From: Clostridiales bacterium
GTDB lineage: Bacteria; Bacillota; Peptococcia; Peptococcales; Peptococcaceae
DNA: 7,519 nt
Direction of reading: 5' to 3'
Assembly: GCA_003343815.1 (NCBI GenBank)
Contig: QAKL01000120.1
Coordinates: forward strand, 1-7,519
The translations under genes were made by a program, and so were the position numbers. Below, in pieces: positions 1 to 6,518 of the stretch; within the stretch, counting starts at the first letter, position 1; each line of letters begins with the position of its first letter. Under the pieces are notes generated by a model. That model saw only the letters and a program-made list of their open reading frames with translations. It did no database searches and was not told the DNA's origin.

Positions 1-2
1 TG

Positions 3-296
3 TATAGTTACATCGTGAGCAAAGCCAGCAAGAGTAATTATACAGCGAGTCTATCGACAACATGGACAGGCACAAGTGCGCCGTACACCCAAAGTATCTC
101 GATAAGCGGTATCTTATCGACGGATAAGCCGCATATTACGCCTGTGTACTCGACGACTAATGCGACGGCTATTTTGGAGAAAAAAGCGTGGAACTGTATT
201 AGTAAGGCAGTGACGAGTGCAGGGAAGATAACGTTTACTTGCTTTGAAGAAAAACCGACACAAGCACTTAGTTTGCAGATAGAGGTGATTAGATAA
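3..296 (+). CDS. Phage tail-fibre-like protein, C-terminal fragment (5' end outside window)
   Basis: The reading frame is open to the first base of the window, and the earliest in-frame start (GTG at 15) has no ribosome binding site, so this is the end of a longer gene. The 97 visible residues are rich in Ser/Thr and predicted beta-strand. They contain the order W-T-G-T-x-A-P-Y-T-Q, then P-H-I-x-P-V-Y, A-W-N-C-I-S-K, F-E-E-K-P and a final I-Q-I-E-V-I-R. I recall this pattern as a recurrent C-terminal domain of tail-fibre or tail-tip proteins in Firmicutes prophages; that match is from memory, not a search. The stop codon overlaps the next start (TAATG at 294-298), so the two genes are probably translationally coupled. 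The role would be distal tail structure or host-surface contact; which surface is unknown. Confidence 0.7.
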   Translation, partial: YSYIVSKASKSNYTASLSTTWTGTSAPYTQSISISGILSTDKPHITPVYSTTNATAILEKKAWNCISKAVTSAGKITFTCFEEKPTQALSLQIEVIR

Positions 297-670
297 TGGG
301 AGAGGCTTTTTTGTATGGACAAAACTGGCAAAACGGCGATATGCTAGAAAAGCTGACAAGTAACGATGCACAACACGAATTTACCAGCGTTACTACAACA
401 ATAACAAAGACAGAACCGATAAAATTTATTACTTATGGAATAGGATCTGTTTACAGAGTTGAATATTTTATAGATGTGGTCGGTAAAAGGTATTTTTATA
501 CGTATAAAACAGGCAGTACTAGAACAAACAGTTTTGATACAGTAGCAGATATAGCCGATACAAGCAATATTACGATAGAATCGGTTACATGGTCACTGTC
601 GGAAGACAGAAAGAGTTTGACAATTAACAATCCAAGTGATGAATGGGTGTATTATACGGTGTTTGTATGA
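296..670 (+). CDS. Hypothetical phage tail-region protein, 124 aa
   Basis: I do not recognise this protein. It starts with ATG overlapping the upstream stop by one base, with AGAGGTG at 281-287 giving an 8-base spacing, so the start is firm and coupling to the fibre gene is likely. It has no signal peptide, no membrane segment and no cysteine. The sequence alternates hydrophobic and polar residues and is rich in Thr, Tyr and Val (for example Y-F-Y-T-Y near residue 66 and W-V-Y-Y-T-V at 117-122), which suggests an all-beta fold. Its position between a tail fibre and an XkdX-family gene is where PBSX-like elements carry small fibre-associated or chaperone-like proteins. Either role is inference from context only. 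Confidence 0.72.
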   Translation: MGEAFLYGQNWQNGDMLEKLTSNDAQHEFTSVTTTITKTEPIKFITYGIGSVYRVEYFIDVVGKRYFYTYKTGSTRTNSFDTVADIADTSNITIESVTWSLSEDRKSLTINNPSDEWVYYTVFV

Positions 671-689
671 AGCGTGGGAGGAATAGGTG

Positions 690-818
690 ATGTTTTTGGT
701 GATTAAGAAAAATTTTAATATGGGGCGCTGGAGTAAATCGATGGTGAGAAAGGCTGTAGTGAAAGGGTTAATAAGTAAGGATGAGTATTTCAAAATTATC
801 GGCGAAAGTTATCGCTGA
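690..818 (+). CDS. XkdX family phage protein, 42 aa
   Basis: This very short gene opens with ATG preceded by GGGAGG (676-681) at 8 bases and ends at TGA 816-818. The protein follows the XkdX pattern: a Met-Gly-x-Trp-(S/T)-K segment (residues 11-16, MGRWSK), a Val-rich helix containing V-x-K-G (23-26), then the acidic I-S-K-D-E-Y-F-K-I-I-G-E (28-39). In the Bacillus PBSX element, xkdX lies just after the tail-fibre genes, and the arrangement here is the same. The molecular function of the family is not established. It supports reading the left part of the window as a tail module. Confidence 0.8.
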   Translation: MFLVIKKNFNMGRWSKSMVRKAVVKGLISKDEYFKIIGESYR

Positions 819-837
819 GGACTAAGGAGGAATAAAG

Positions 838-1926
838 ATGGGATCATTAGGCAGTGCGATTGGGGCAATAATAGGAAGTGCGATCAGTAACGGCTATACA
901 AAGGATGATTTTGTGAACAGTGCGCGAGATTTATATGACAGTTTAAATGAGAGTCGAAATAATTTGAACGGAAGTTCGGGTGGATATAGCGGAGGCGGCT
1001 CCGGCGCAAGTGTGAGCAATGGCTCAAGCGGCAGCGCGATAGAAAATCAGAAAAAGAAGGTGCAGAATCTTTTAAATCAATATGGGCGCAGTGAAGCCGG
1101 GCTGGCGCAAATTAATCAGCAGCTGGGTGGAAGTAGCAAAGTAAAATCGGAAAACGGCAATATTTATTATGTAAGCGGTGGTCAGGAGTATTTGGTGGGC
1201 GGCAACGGCTATAATAGTATGAATTTTTACAATGGTTTGGCAAAAGGCGGCGCTGGATCGACTGTGATGAAAGAGATGCGTCAGGCGCAAAAACAGATCG
1301 ATGATTATGTGGCGCAGCTGGCAGACTATCGGGCTAATTTGCAGTCGTCGGCTGAGGACGCGGCCAGAGAGGCATATGTCAACCAGCAGCTGGCGCAAAA
1401 AACTCTGCGCAATAATTTATCACGCTATGGTTTGGAGAAAAGCGGTTATTATCAAAAGAGTCAGCAAAATTTAAAAAGCGATTATGAAAAAGCATTGGCA
1501 GATATCAGAGCACAACTTGATACTAATTTGGATGAGATCAATACACAAGAGAGCAGTATCCGCAAAAACGGCGCTGATGCGATGGCAGAAATTTTGGCGA
1601 ATAACGGTCTTTTAACTACGGATACAATTAATTTTGCGACGAAAGAATTTCCAAGTATTAAAATAAGCGATGTGCCGGTTAATCAAGGGCTCTATGCGGG
1701 TAAAACGGCAGCCGAGCAAAAAAAGAAAAACGAGGTTAGTGCGGAGGAGTTTGCTGCCGCTTTAAATGGCAATGAGCTGAACGAGTACAGTAAGCTGGCG
1801 AATTATGTGTTTAAGAGCGATAATTTAAAAGAACAGCTGTCCAAGGTCAAGGATTTGCTGGCAGCAGGGATGGATCGCAATATTTTGTCGGTAATCATGC
1901 AGAAATTGATGGCTGATAATCGCTGA
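838..1926 (+). CDS. Phage structural protein with glycine-zipper N-terminus and coiled coil, 362 aa
   Basis: ATG follows AGGAGG (825-830) at 7 bases. Four regions are visible. Residues 1-18 are hydrophobic, with Gly at 5, 9 and 13 (G-x3-G-x3-G), a glycine zipper typical of membrane-inserting or tightly packed helices. Residues 44-66 are a Gly/Ser linker. Residues 105-125 hold a short Gly/Tyr-rich patch. Residues 143-245 are helical and charged, with R-E-A-Y-V-N-Q-Q-L-A-Q and then R-x-x-L-x-x-Y-G-L-x-x-S-G-Y, resembling a repeated module I recall in uncharacterised clostridial prophage proteins located before the holin and amidase. The C-terminus (300-362) is again helical. There is no catalytic motif. 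A tail-tip, ejection or minor structural role is plausible. The gene ends 2 bases before the stop of the opposite-strand gene. Confidence 0.7.
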   Translation: MGSLGSAIGAIIGSAISNGYTKDDFVNSARDLYDSLNESRNNLNGSSGGYSGGGSGASVSNGSSGSAIENQKKKVQNLLNQYGRSEAGLAQINQQLGGSSKVKSENGNIYYVSGGQEYLVGGNGYNSMNFYNGLAKGGAGSTVMKEMRQAQKQIDDYVAQLADYRANLQSSAEDAAREAYVNQQLAQKTLRNNLSRYGLEKSGYYQKSQQNLKSDYEKALADIRAQLDTNLDEINTQESSIRKNGADAMAEILANNGLLTTDTINFATKEFPSIKISDVPVNQGLYAGKTAAEQKKKNEVSAEEFAAALNGNELNEYSKLANYVFKSDNLKEQLSKVKDLLAAGMDRNILSVIMQKLMADNR

Positions 1927-1928
1927 GC

Positions 1929-2795
1929 TTAAAGATATTTTTTGCTTGAAAGATATATTTCTAAGGATGATGCATGGGAGTTTGGCTTAATATCCATAGT
2001 TAAATCGCTAAATGACAGACGCACGGTTGGCCGATCAGAGGAAATGGAGTCATAAAAGGAAATGTTGTGCAGAGGTTTTCCATTAAGCAGCTCAGTCAGC
2101 TCGGGATGAGGAGCGAGGAGAAAGGGCGGGTGCGAGGAGGCAGCAGACTCGATAGATGAGCATAAATATAAGTTGGGGTAGTTTTGGATAATAAGGATAC
2201 TATTTGAGAGAAAAAGATAGATATGCTTGGGAAAAAGTTCTGATTTATCGAGCATCACGGCAGAGACAGTTTGCTCAAAGGAATAGGTGTAATGAGTGAT
2301 GCCGCTATATTTGAGCGATGTGCAGTTAAAATGATTGAGCAGCATTTGCCGGTAGGAGAAATAAAGGTTGGCCAGATAATGATCGCGACGATGGCAGTCA
2401 TGATAGGCTACTAAAAAACTGACCTGGCGCAGGAGGTTTTGTAAAGCTGGTGCGGAAATAGATACGCCTGAGTCGAGCAGGAGTTTGCCGGCGCTAAGCA
2501 GTTTTTCGTCGGTAACGGACTCACAAAGAGCGGATAGGCACGCCGCGCCGTAAAGGCGGCTGTCAAAACCGTGGCGGAGAAATATTTCGATATAGCTGGG
2601 CAGCATGGCGGTATGGCGAACGGAGTATTTGGCAAAGTTGCGGATGATCACGGCTAAAAGTGGGGTGGCAGAAGGCGAGAGGGTGGCATTAGCTCCGATG
2701 TTTTTTAGGTATAATTCCATTGCAGGCAGATCACTGCTTTGAGCCTCAAGGCAGAGGCAGAGCAGGTCTTGCATTTCGGCAGTGTAAACAGACAT
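1929..2795 (-). CDS. Ankyrin-like repeat protein, probable prophage cargo (moron), 288 aa
   Basis: The gene runs against the surrounding phage genes. Three nearby Met codons could start it (2804, 2801, 2795); AAAGG at 2805-2809 gives a usable 9-base spacing only to 2795, which I chose. The N-terminal half reads as paired helices with ankyrin-like turns: M-E-L-Y-L-K-N-I-G-A-N (26-36), I-E-I-F-L-R-H-G-F-D (69-78), G-A-A-C-L-S-A-L (83-90) and G-K-L-L-L-D-S-G-V (103-111). The same order occurs in clostridial ankyrin-domain proteins as I remember them, although the repeats here are degenerate. The C-terminal half (about 170-288) is mixed, with beta-like T-V-R-L-S-F near 257-262, and is unrecognised. 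There is no signal peptide and no clear membrane helix. Such proteins usually act through protein-protein contact; lysogenic conversion, immunity or anti-phage defence are guesses from location. Confidence 0.7.
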   Translation of the reverse strand: MSVYTAEMQDLLCLCLEAQSSDLPAMELYLKNIGANATLSPSATPLLAVIIRNFAKYSVRHTAMLPSYIEIFLRHGFDSRLYGAACLSALCESVTDEKLLSAGKLLLDSGVSISAPALQNLLRQVSFLVAYHDCHRRDHYLANLYFSYRQMLLNHFNCTSLKYSGITHYTYSFEQTVSAVMLDKSELFPKHIYLFLSNSILIIQNYPNLYLCSSIESAASSHPPFLLAPHPELTELLNGKPLHNISFYDSISSDRPTVRLSFSDLTMDIKPNSHASSLEIYLSSKKYL

Positions 2796-2833
2796 GGGCA
2801 TCATCCTTTGTAAATATAGTTTTAATTGGGAAT

Positions 2834-2839
2834 ATTATA
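2834..2839 (-). promoter_or_regulatory. Candidate -10 box for the ankyrin-like gene
   Basis: The minus strand reads a perfect TATAAT here, about 38 bases upstream of the chosen start at 2795, which would give a leader of roughly 30 bases. No good -35 hexamer lies 16-18 bases further upstream. The AT-rich setting makes a chance match possible. It would give this gene transcription independent of the late operon. Confidence 0.35.
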
Positions 2840-2871
2840 CATTAAATATAACAACATTTGGGAAATAAGAG

Positions 2872-2888
2872 GTCGTTTGTAAAACGAC
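2872..2888. repeat. Perfect 7-bp inverted repeat with 3-base loop before the lysis cassette
   Basis: GTCGTTT (2872-2878) and AAACGAC (2882-2888) are exact reverse complements around GTA, followed on the + strand by ATTTT. It lies between the divergent ankyrin-like gene and the lysis cassette, ending 8 bases before that cassette's ribosome binding site. It could be an operator, a leaky terminator or a leader hairpin. The U-run is too short to call a confident terminator. Confidence 0.5.
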
Positions 2889-2910
2889 ATTTTGAAGGGA
2901 GGGGAAAGTG

Positions 2911-3219
2911 ATGCTGGATTTTATCGTGAAATATTATATTCAGATAATTATGGGGATAAGTGTCAGTGCTATCGGCGTGATGATGGCGGCGGTGTATTCT
3001 ATGTTTAGCGGAGTGCGGGCGCTTTTGCGTAACGAAATTATCGGCGCGTACAATCATTATATGCTTAAAGGATATATTCCGATTTATGCGATGGAAAATG
3101 TCCATGAGATGTATCTGGCTTATCATCGCTTGGGTGGGAATGGAACGATTACCAAATTAGTCGGAGAGATCAAAAAAATGCCGTCGTATGCGGCTGAAAA
3201 TGATAAAAAGGAGAAATAA
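2911..3219 (+). CDS. Phage holin-associated membrane protein, 102 aa
   Basis: A GTG at 2908 is in frame, but ATG at 2911 is better placed behind GGGAGG (2897-2902, 8 bases). The protein has one transmembrane helix at about residues 10-32, then a basic segment (G-V-R-A-L-L-R, 34-40) and a soluble tail with the sequence Y-H-x-L-G-G-N-G-T-I (71-80). That tail matches my memory of small membrane proteins found directly before holin and amidase genes in clostridial prophages. It may be a holin partner, antiholin or lysis regulator; the sequence does not decide. It is separated from the holin by 2 bases, and the holin's AAGGAG (3208-3213) lies inside its last codons, so the two are expressed together. 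Confidence 0.7.
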   Translation: MLDFIVKYYIQIIMGISVSAIGVMMAAVYSMFSGVRALLRNEIIGAYNHYMLKGYIPIYAMENVHEMYLAYHRLGGNGTITKLVGEIKKMPSYAAENDKKEK

Positions 3220-3221
3220 CT

Positions 3222-3491
3222 ATGAAAATAAATTGGAAAGTGCGACTGCAAAACAAAGCTTTTTTATTAACCATGATCAGTGCTGTTGTGGCTTTTATTT
3301 ATCAAATATGCGGGATCATCGGTATCGTGCCGCCAATCGGAGAGGATATGGTGATTCAGCTGATTGGTTTGGTGTTAAATATTTTAGTGGGGATCGGTAT
3401 TTTGGTAGATCCGACTACGGTAGGGTTAGATGATAGTAAAAGAGCGCTTAATTATAAAACCCTCGGAAAGGGTGAAGCTGATGAAAATTAA
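3222..3491 (+). CDS. Phage holin, phi-LC3 type, 89 aa
   Basis: Holins of this family form lesions in the cytoplasmic membrane that give the endolysin access to the wall at the end of the lytic cycle. The layout is typical: a short N-terminus M-K-I-N-W-K-V-R, a first membrane helix at about 13-36, a second at about 43-62, then the family signature D-P-T-T-x-G-L-x-D-S-x-R-A-L at 63-76 and a charged tail. ATG at 3222 is preceded by AAGGAG at 8 bases. The 3' end overlaps the amidase gene by 11 bases, giving a tightly coupled lysis cassette. Confidence 0.9.
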   Translation: MKINWKVRLQNKAFLLTMISAVVAFIYQICGIIGIVPPIGEDMVIQLIGLVLNILVGIGILVDPTTVGLDDSKRALNYKTLGKGEADEN

Positions 3492-4143
3492 CTTTTTGGC
3501 GGCAGATAAAAATAATTTTCGTTTAGGCCGCAAGGAGAAAATCAAATATTTAGTTTTGCACTATACCGCAGGTGATAGTGATACGGCGAAAAATAACGCG
3601 AAATATTTTGCAAACGGTGCAAGAGGTGCATCGGCGCATTATTTTGTCGATGAAAAGGAAATTTGGCAGTCGGTGCGCGAGGAGGATACGGCATGGCACT
3701 GCGGCGGGAAAAAGTATTATCATAATGAATGCCGCAATGATAACAGTATCGGCATCGAGATGTGCAGCTATAAGGACAATAATGGCTATCATATCGCACA
3801 GGAGACTGAGGATAGGGCAATTCTTTTGATTCGCGAGTTGATGAAAAAGCATAATATTTCTGCGGAAAATGTCGTCAGGCACTATGATGTGACGCATAAG
3901 AACTGTCCGGCGCCGTTGGTGGAGGAGGCGGCGTGGCAGGAGTTTAAGCGGAAACTGACAGAGAAGCAGACAAAATCTAAGGAAGTGTTTGAATTGACGA
4001 TTGATGTGAAAGGTGCGGAGGTCACGGTGGAAGCGGTCAATGTAGATGAAGTAAATTTTATTCGTTTGCGTGATCTGCCGAAGCTGGCACCTGAGCTCAA
4101 AGTAGAGTATGATGAAGTGGCGAAACGTCCGTTGATTAGATGA
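3481..4143 (+). CDS. N-acetylmuramoyl-L-alanine amidase (phage endolysin), 220 aa
   Basis: This zinc amidase cleaves the bond between N-acetylmuramic acid and the L-alanine of the stem peptide. It belongs to the Amidase_2 (PGRP / T7 lysozyme) family. The catalytic domain spans about 20-150: L-V-L-H-Y-T-A-G carries the first zinc His (H27), S-A-H-Y-F-V-D lies at 51-57, W-H-C-G at 72-75, S-I-G-I-E at 89-93, and R-H-Y-D-V-T-H-K-N-C-P-A-P carries zinc ligands H134 and C142 plus K140, with the same spacing as T7 lysozyme H122, K128 and C130. Residues 170-220 (V-x-x-D-E-V-N-F-I-R-L-R-D-L and a closing K-R-P-L-I-R) look like a small stalk or wall-associated domain. An upstream in-frame ATG at 3430 lies inside the holin gene; AAAGGG (3467-3472) favours 3481. 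There is no signal peptide, so export depends on the holin. Confidence 0.93.
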   Translation: MKINFLAADKNNFRLGRKEKIKYLVLHYTAGDSDTAKNNAKYFANGARGASAHYFVDEKEIWQSVREEDTAWHCGGKKYYHNECRNDNSIGIEMCSYKDNNGYHIAQETEDRAILLIRELMKKHNISAENVVRHYDVTHKNCPAPLVEEAAWQEFKRKLTEKQTKSKEVFELTIDVKGAEVTVEAVNVDEVNFIRLRDLPKLAPELKVEYDEVAKRPLIR

Positions 4144-4177
4144 AAAAAAGCGTACCGAATTTTCGGTACGCTTTTTT
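4144..4177. terminator. Bidirectional intrinsic terminator between amidase and serA
   Basis: A 9-10 bp stem (GCGTACCGA at 4150-4158 pairing with TCGGTACGC at 4163-4171) is flanked by six or seven A on the left and six T on the right, so it reads as a hairpin plus U-run on both strands. It begins right after the amidase stop codon and lies 14 bases beyond the serA stop codon, so it can end both convergent transcripts. It also marks the visible limit between phage-derived and host genes. Confidence 0.92.
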
Positions 4178-4191
4178 GACGTAAATTAGAA

Positions 4192-5376
4192 TTAGGCTTG
4201 CGGCATGATGATGCGCACGCGGATGACACCCTCGATAGCTTTTAAGTCAGCTAAAAGTTTTTCGTATTTATCGCCTAAATCATCAGTTTCTAATAAGCAG
4301 TAGGCGAAATCGCCTTTGCTGGAACTGACGATGTTGGAGATATTGAGATTTTCAGCGCTAACGACGGAAGTGATGGCGTGAATCATCGCCGGGACGTTTT
4401 TGTGATGAATACCGATACGCGTTTTGCCCGGGGTTACAGGCAGATGGCAGTTGGCATAATTGACGGAGTTTTGGATATTGCCGCTTTCGAGGTAGTCTTT
4501 GATTTCCAAAGCAGCCATAGCGGCGCAGTTTTCCTCGGATTCAGGGGTAGAGGCACCGATATGCGGCAGAGCGATGACGTTGTCAATTTCTAAAACTTCG
4601 GCGCTGGGGAAATCGGTGATGTAGTACGCGATTGTGCCGTCGGCGACAGCTTGTTTTAAATCATTATTGTTGACTAATTCGCCGCGGGAGAAATTAAGCA
4701 GGCGGACGCCTTTTTTCATCAAGCCGAAAGCTTGAGTGTTAAACATATATTTATTATCGGCAGTGAGCGGCACATGGACGGTGATGTAGTCGCTTTCTTT
4801 CATGATTTGCTCTAAATCGGAAGTGTAGGTGAAATTCTGCGTGAATTTGCCGTAAGCGTCGGCTTCACGCATGTAGGGATCGTAGCCTAAAATCTGCATC
4901 CCCAAGGCTGCGGCGGCAATAGCGATGCGTCCGCCTGTATTGCCCAAACCGATAATACCTAAAGTTTTGCCCATGATTTCCGGACCGATGAATTGAGATT
5001 TGCCTTTTTCGACCTGTTTGTCGGCATCGGACTGACCTTTCAAACTTTTGGTCCATTCAATACCGCCGATGACGTTGCGCGAGGAGAATAATAAAGCGCA
5101 GAGGACTAATTCTTTGACGGCGTTGGCATTGGCGCCGGGGGAGTTAAAGACAACGATGCCTTCTTCGGCGCATTTATTCACGGGAATATTATTGGTGCCG
5201 GCACCTGCTCTGGCGATAGCAAGCAGGCTCTCTGGCAGTTCCATTTCGTGCATGGAGTAACTGCGCAAAATGATGCCGTCGGGGTTTGCGATATCATCGC
5301 CGACATTAAATTTATCATGGGGCAGCTTGCCTAAACCTGCTTGGGAAATTTTATTTAAAGTTAAGATATTGTACAT
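4192..5376 (-). CDS. serA: D-3-phosphoglycerate dehydrogenase, 394 aa
   Basis: SerA oxidises 3-phosphoglycerate to 3-phosphohydroxypyruvate with NAD+, the first step of serine synthesis, in the cytoplasm. The Rossmann core G-K-T-L-G-I-I-G-L-G-N-T-G-G runs 136-149, with D166 at the end of the second strand (G-Y-D-P-Y). Catalytic residues by homology are R231 (N-F-S-R-G-E-L), E260 (D-F-P-S-A-E) and H272 (P-H-I-G-A-S-T-P-E-S). A C-terminal ACT domain (about 320-394, starting R-I-G-I-H-H-K-N-V-P) suggests serine feedback, not proven for this subgroup. It lacks the intervening domain of long SerA types. A GTG at 5385 is in frame but overlaps GAGGTG (5383-5388); ATG at 5376 has 7-8 base spacing. 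It follows serC by 17 bases and shares its T-box leader. Confidence 0.96.
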   Translation of the reverse strand: MYNILTLNKISQAGLGKLPHDKFNVGDDIANPDGIILRSYSMHEMELPESLLAIARAGAGTNNIPVNKCAEEGIVVFNSPGANANAVKELVLCALLFSSRNVIGGIEWTKSLKGQSDADKQVEKGKSQFIGPEIMGKTLGIIGLGNTGGRIAIAAAALGMQILGYDPYMREADAYGKFTQNFTYTSDLEQIMKESDYITVHVPLTADNKYMFNTQAFGLMKKGVRLLNFSRGELVNNNDLKQAVADGTIAYYITDFPSAEVLEIDNVIALPHIGASTPESEENCAAMAALEIKDYLESGNIQNSVNYANCHLPVTPGKTRIGIHHKNVPAMIHAITSVVSAENLNISNIVSSSKGDFAYCLLETDDLGDKYEKLLADLKAIEGVIRVRIIMPQA

Positions 5377-5393
5377 ATTTATCACCTCGTAAA

Positions 5394-6482
5394 TTATTTA
5401 TTGTTCTTCTCGAAATCAGCCATGAAATCAACCAGGCTCTGCACGCCTGCAAAAGGCATCGCATTATAAATGCTGGCGCGCATGCCACCGACGGTGCGGT
5501 GACCTTTTAAATTGACCAAGCCTTTGTCGGCGGCTTCTTTGATAAATTTAGCGTTTAATTCTTCGCTGGGGGAAACGAAAGGCACATTCATCAAAGAGCG
5601 GTCTTCTTTGGCGACGGTGCCGGTGAAGAAGGATGATTGGTCTAAATAGTCATATAAAAGCGCAGCTTTGTTTTCGTTAATTTTTTGCATCGCCTCGACG
5701 CCACCGTGAGCTAAGAGCCATTTTAAAACTAAACCGACCATGTAGATCGAGTAGCAGGGAGGGGTGTTATATAAAGAATTATTTTTCACATGGGTTTCGT
5801 AGCGCAGCATGGTCGGCGTGATTGGCAAATGATGACCGACTAAATCCTCGCGGATAATTGCGATCGTCACTCCGGCGGGACCTAAATTTTTCTGCGCTCC
5901 GGCAAAAAGCAGCCCAAATTTACTAACGTCGATTTTTTCCGCCAAAATATTGGAGGAAATATCGCCGACTAAGGGCACGCTGCCGGTTTCGGGCAATTTA
6001 TCCGGCGTGTAATGAGTGCCGTAAATGGTATTATTATAGCAGATGTAGAAATAATCCGCTTCGGGGTTAAATTTCGCGCTATCCAAAGTAGGGATATAGC
6101 TGAAATTTTTATCCTCAGAGGAGGCGACGATGTTAACATTACCGTATAATTTAGCCTCAGGCATAGCTTTTTTTGTCCATTGACCGGTATGGACATAATC
6201 GGCGCTCATGCTTTTATGAAATAAATTCAGCGGCACCATGGCAAACTGGGTGCTGCCGCCGCCTTGGAGAAATAATACTTTGTAATTGTCGGGAATATTC
6301 ATCAAGATACGCAAGTCTTTTTCAGCGGTTTGGATGATTTCCTCAAATACTTTGGAGCGATGGCTCATCTCCATTACTGACATACCGCTGTCCTTGTAAA
6401 CGACTAATTCTTTTTGTGCTTGCTCCAACACTTCTAACGGCAGCATGGACGGACCTGCTGAAAAATTGTAAACTCTTTGCAT
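5394..6482 (-). CDS. serC: Phosphoserine aminotransferase, 362 aa
   Basis: SerC transfers the amino group of glutamate to 3-phosphohydroxypyruvate to give O-phosphoserine, and in many bacteria also serves pyridoxal phosphate synthesis. It is a cytoplasmic fold-type I PLP enzyme of normal length. Visible motifs: N-F-S-A-G-P-S (6-12), S-H-R-S-K (40-44, substrate-binding region), Q-G-G-G-S-T-Q-F (73-80), the PLP lysine K198 in A-G-A-Q-K-N-L-G-P-A-G, and G-H-R-T-V-G-G-M-R-A-S (327-337). The frame is open upstream into the T-box leader, but homology begins at M-Q-R-V-Y-N-F and AGGAGG (6491-6496) sits 8 bases before this ATG. It is the first gene of the serC-serA operon. Confidence 0.97.
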   Translation of the reverse strand: MQRVYNFSAGPSMLPLEVLEQAQKELVVYKDSGMSVMEMSHRSKVFEEIIQTAEKDLRILMNIPDNYKVLFLQGGGSTQFAMVPLNLFHKSMSADYVHTGQWTKKAMPEAKLYGNVNIVASSEDKNFSYIPTLDSAKFNPEADYFYICYNNTIYGTHYTPDKLPETGSVPLVGDISSNILAEKIDVSKFGLLFAGAQKNLGPAGVTIAIIREDLVGHHLPITPTMLRYETHVKNNSLYNTPPCYSIYMVGLVLKWLLAHGGVEAMQKINENKAALLYDYLDQSSFFTGTVAKEDRSLMNVPFVSPSEELNAKFIKEAADKGLVNLKGHRTVGGMRASIYNAMPFAGVQSLVDFMADFEKNNK

Positions 6483-6518
6483 AGTAAATTCCTCCTTAGT
6501 GATATATTTTAAAGTAAT

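Noticed and set aside
975..1035. Tandem repeat in the Gly/Ser codons of the 362-residue gene
   Set aside because: The bases vary between codons, so it is a low-complexity protein linker and not a DNA repeat.
2842..3126. Minus-strand frame opposite the holin-associated gene
   Set aside because: It is a His- and Ile-rich shadow without a ribosome binding site.
3188..3433. 81-residue frame overlapping the holin
   Set aside because: It is a +1 shadow of the holin gene with no family features, while the holin frame has two membrane helices and the D-P-T-T signature.
3430..3480. Upstream amidase start at 3430
   Set aside because: It has no ribosome binding site and overlaps the conserved holin C-terminus; ATG at 3481 has AAAGGG at 8 bases and gives the usual length.
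4378..4593. Plus-strand frame opposite serA
   Set aside because: It is the antisense of a well conserved enzyme and has no independent support.
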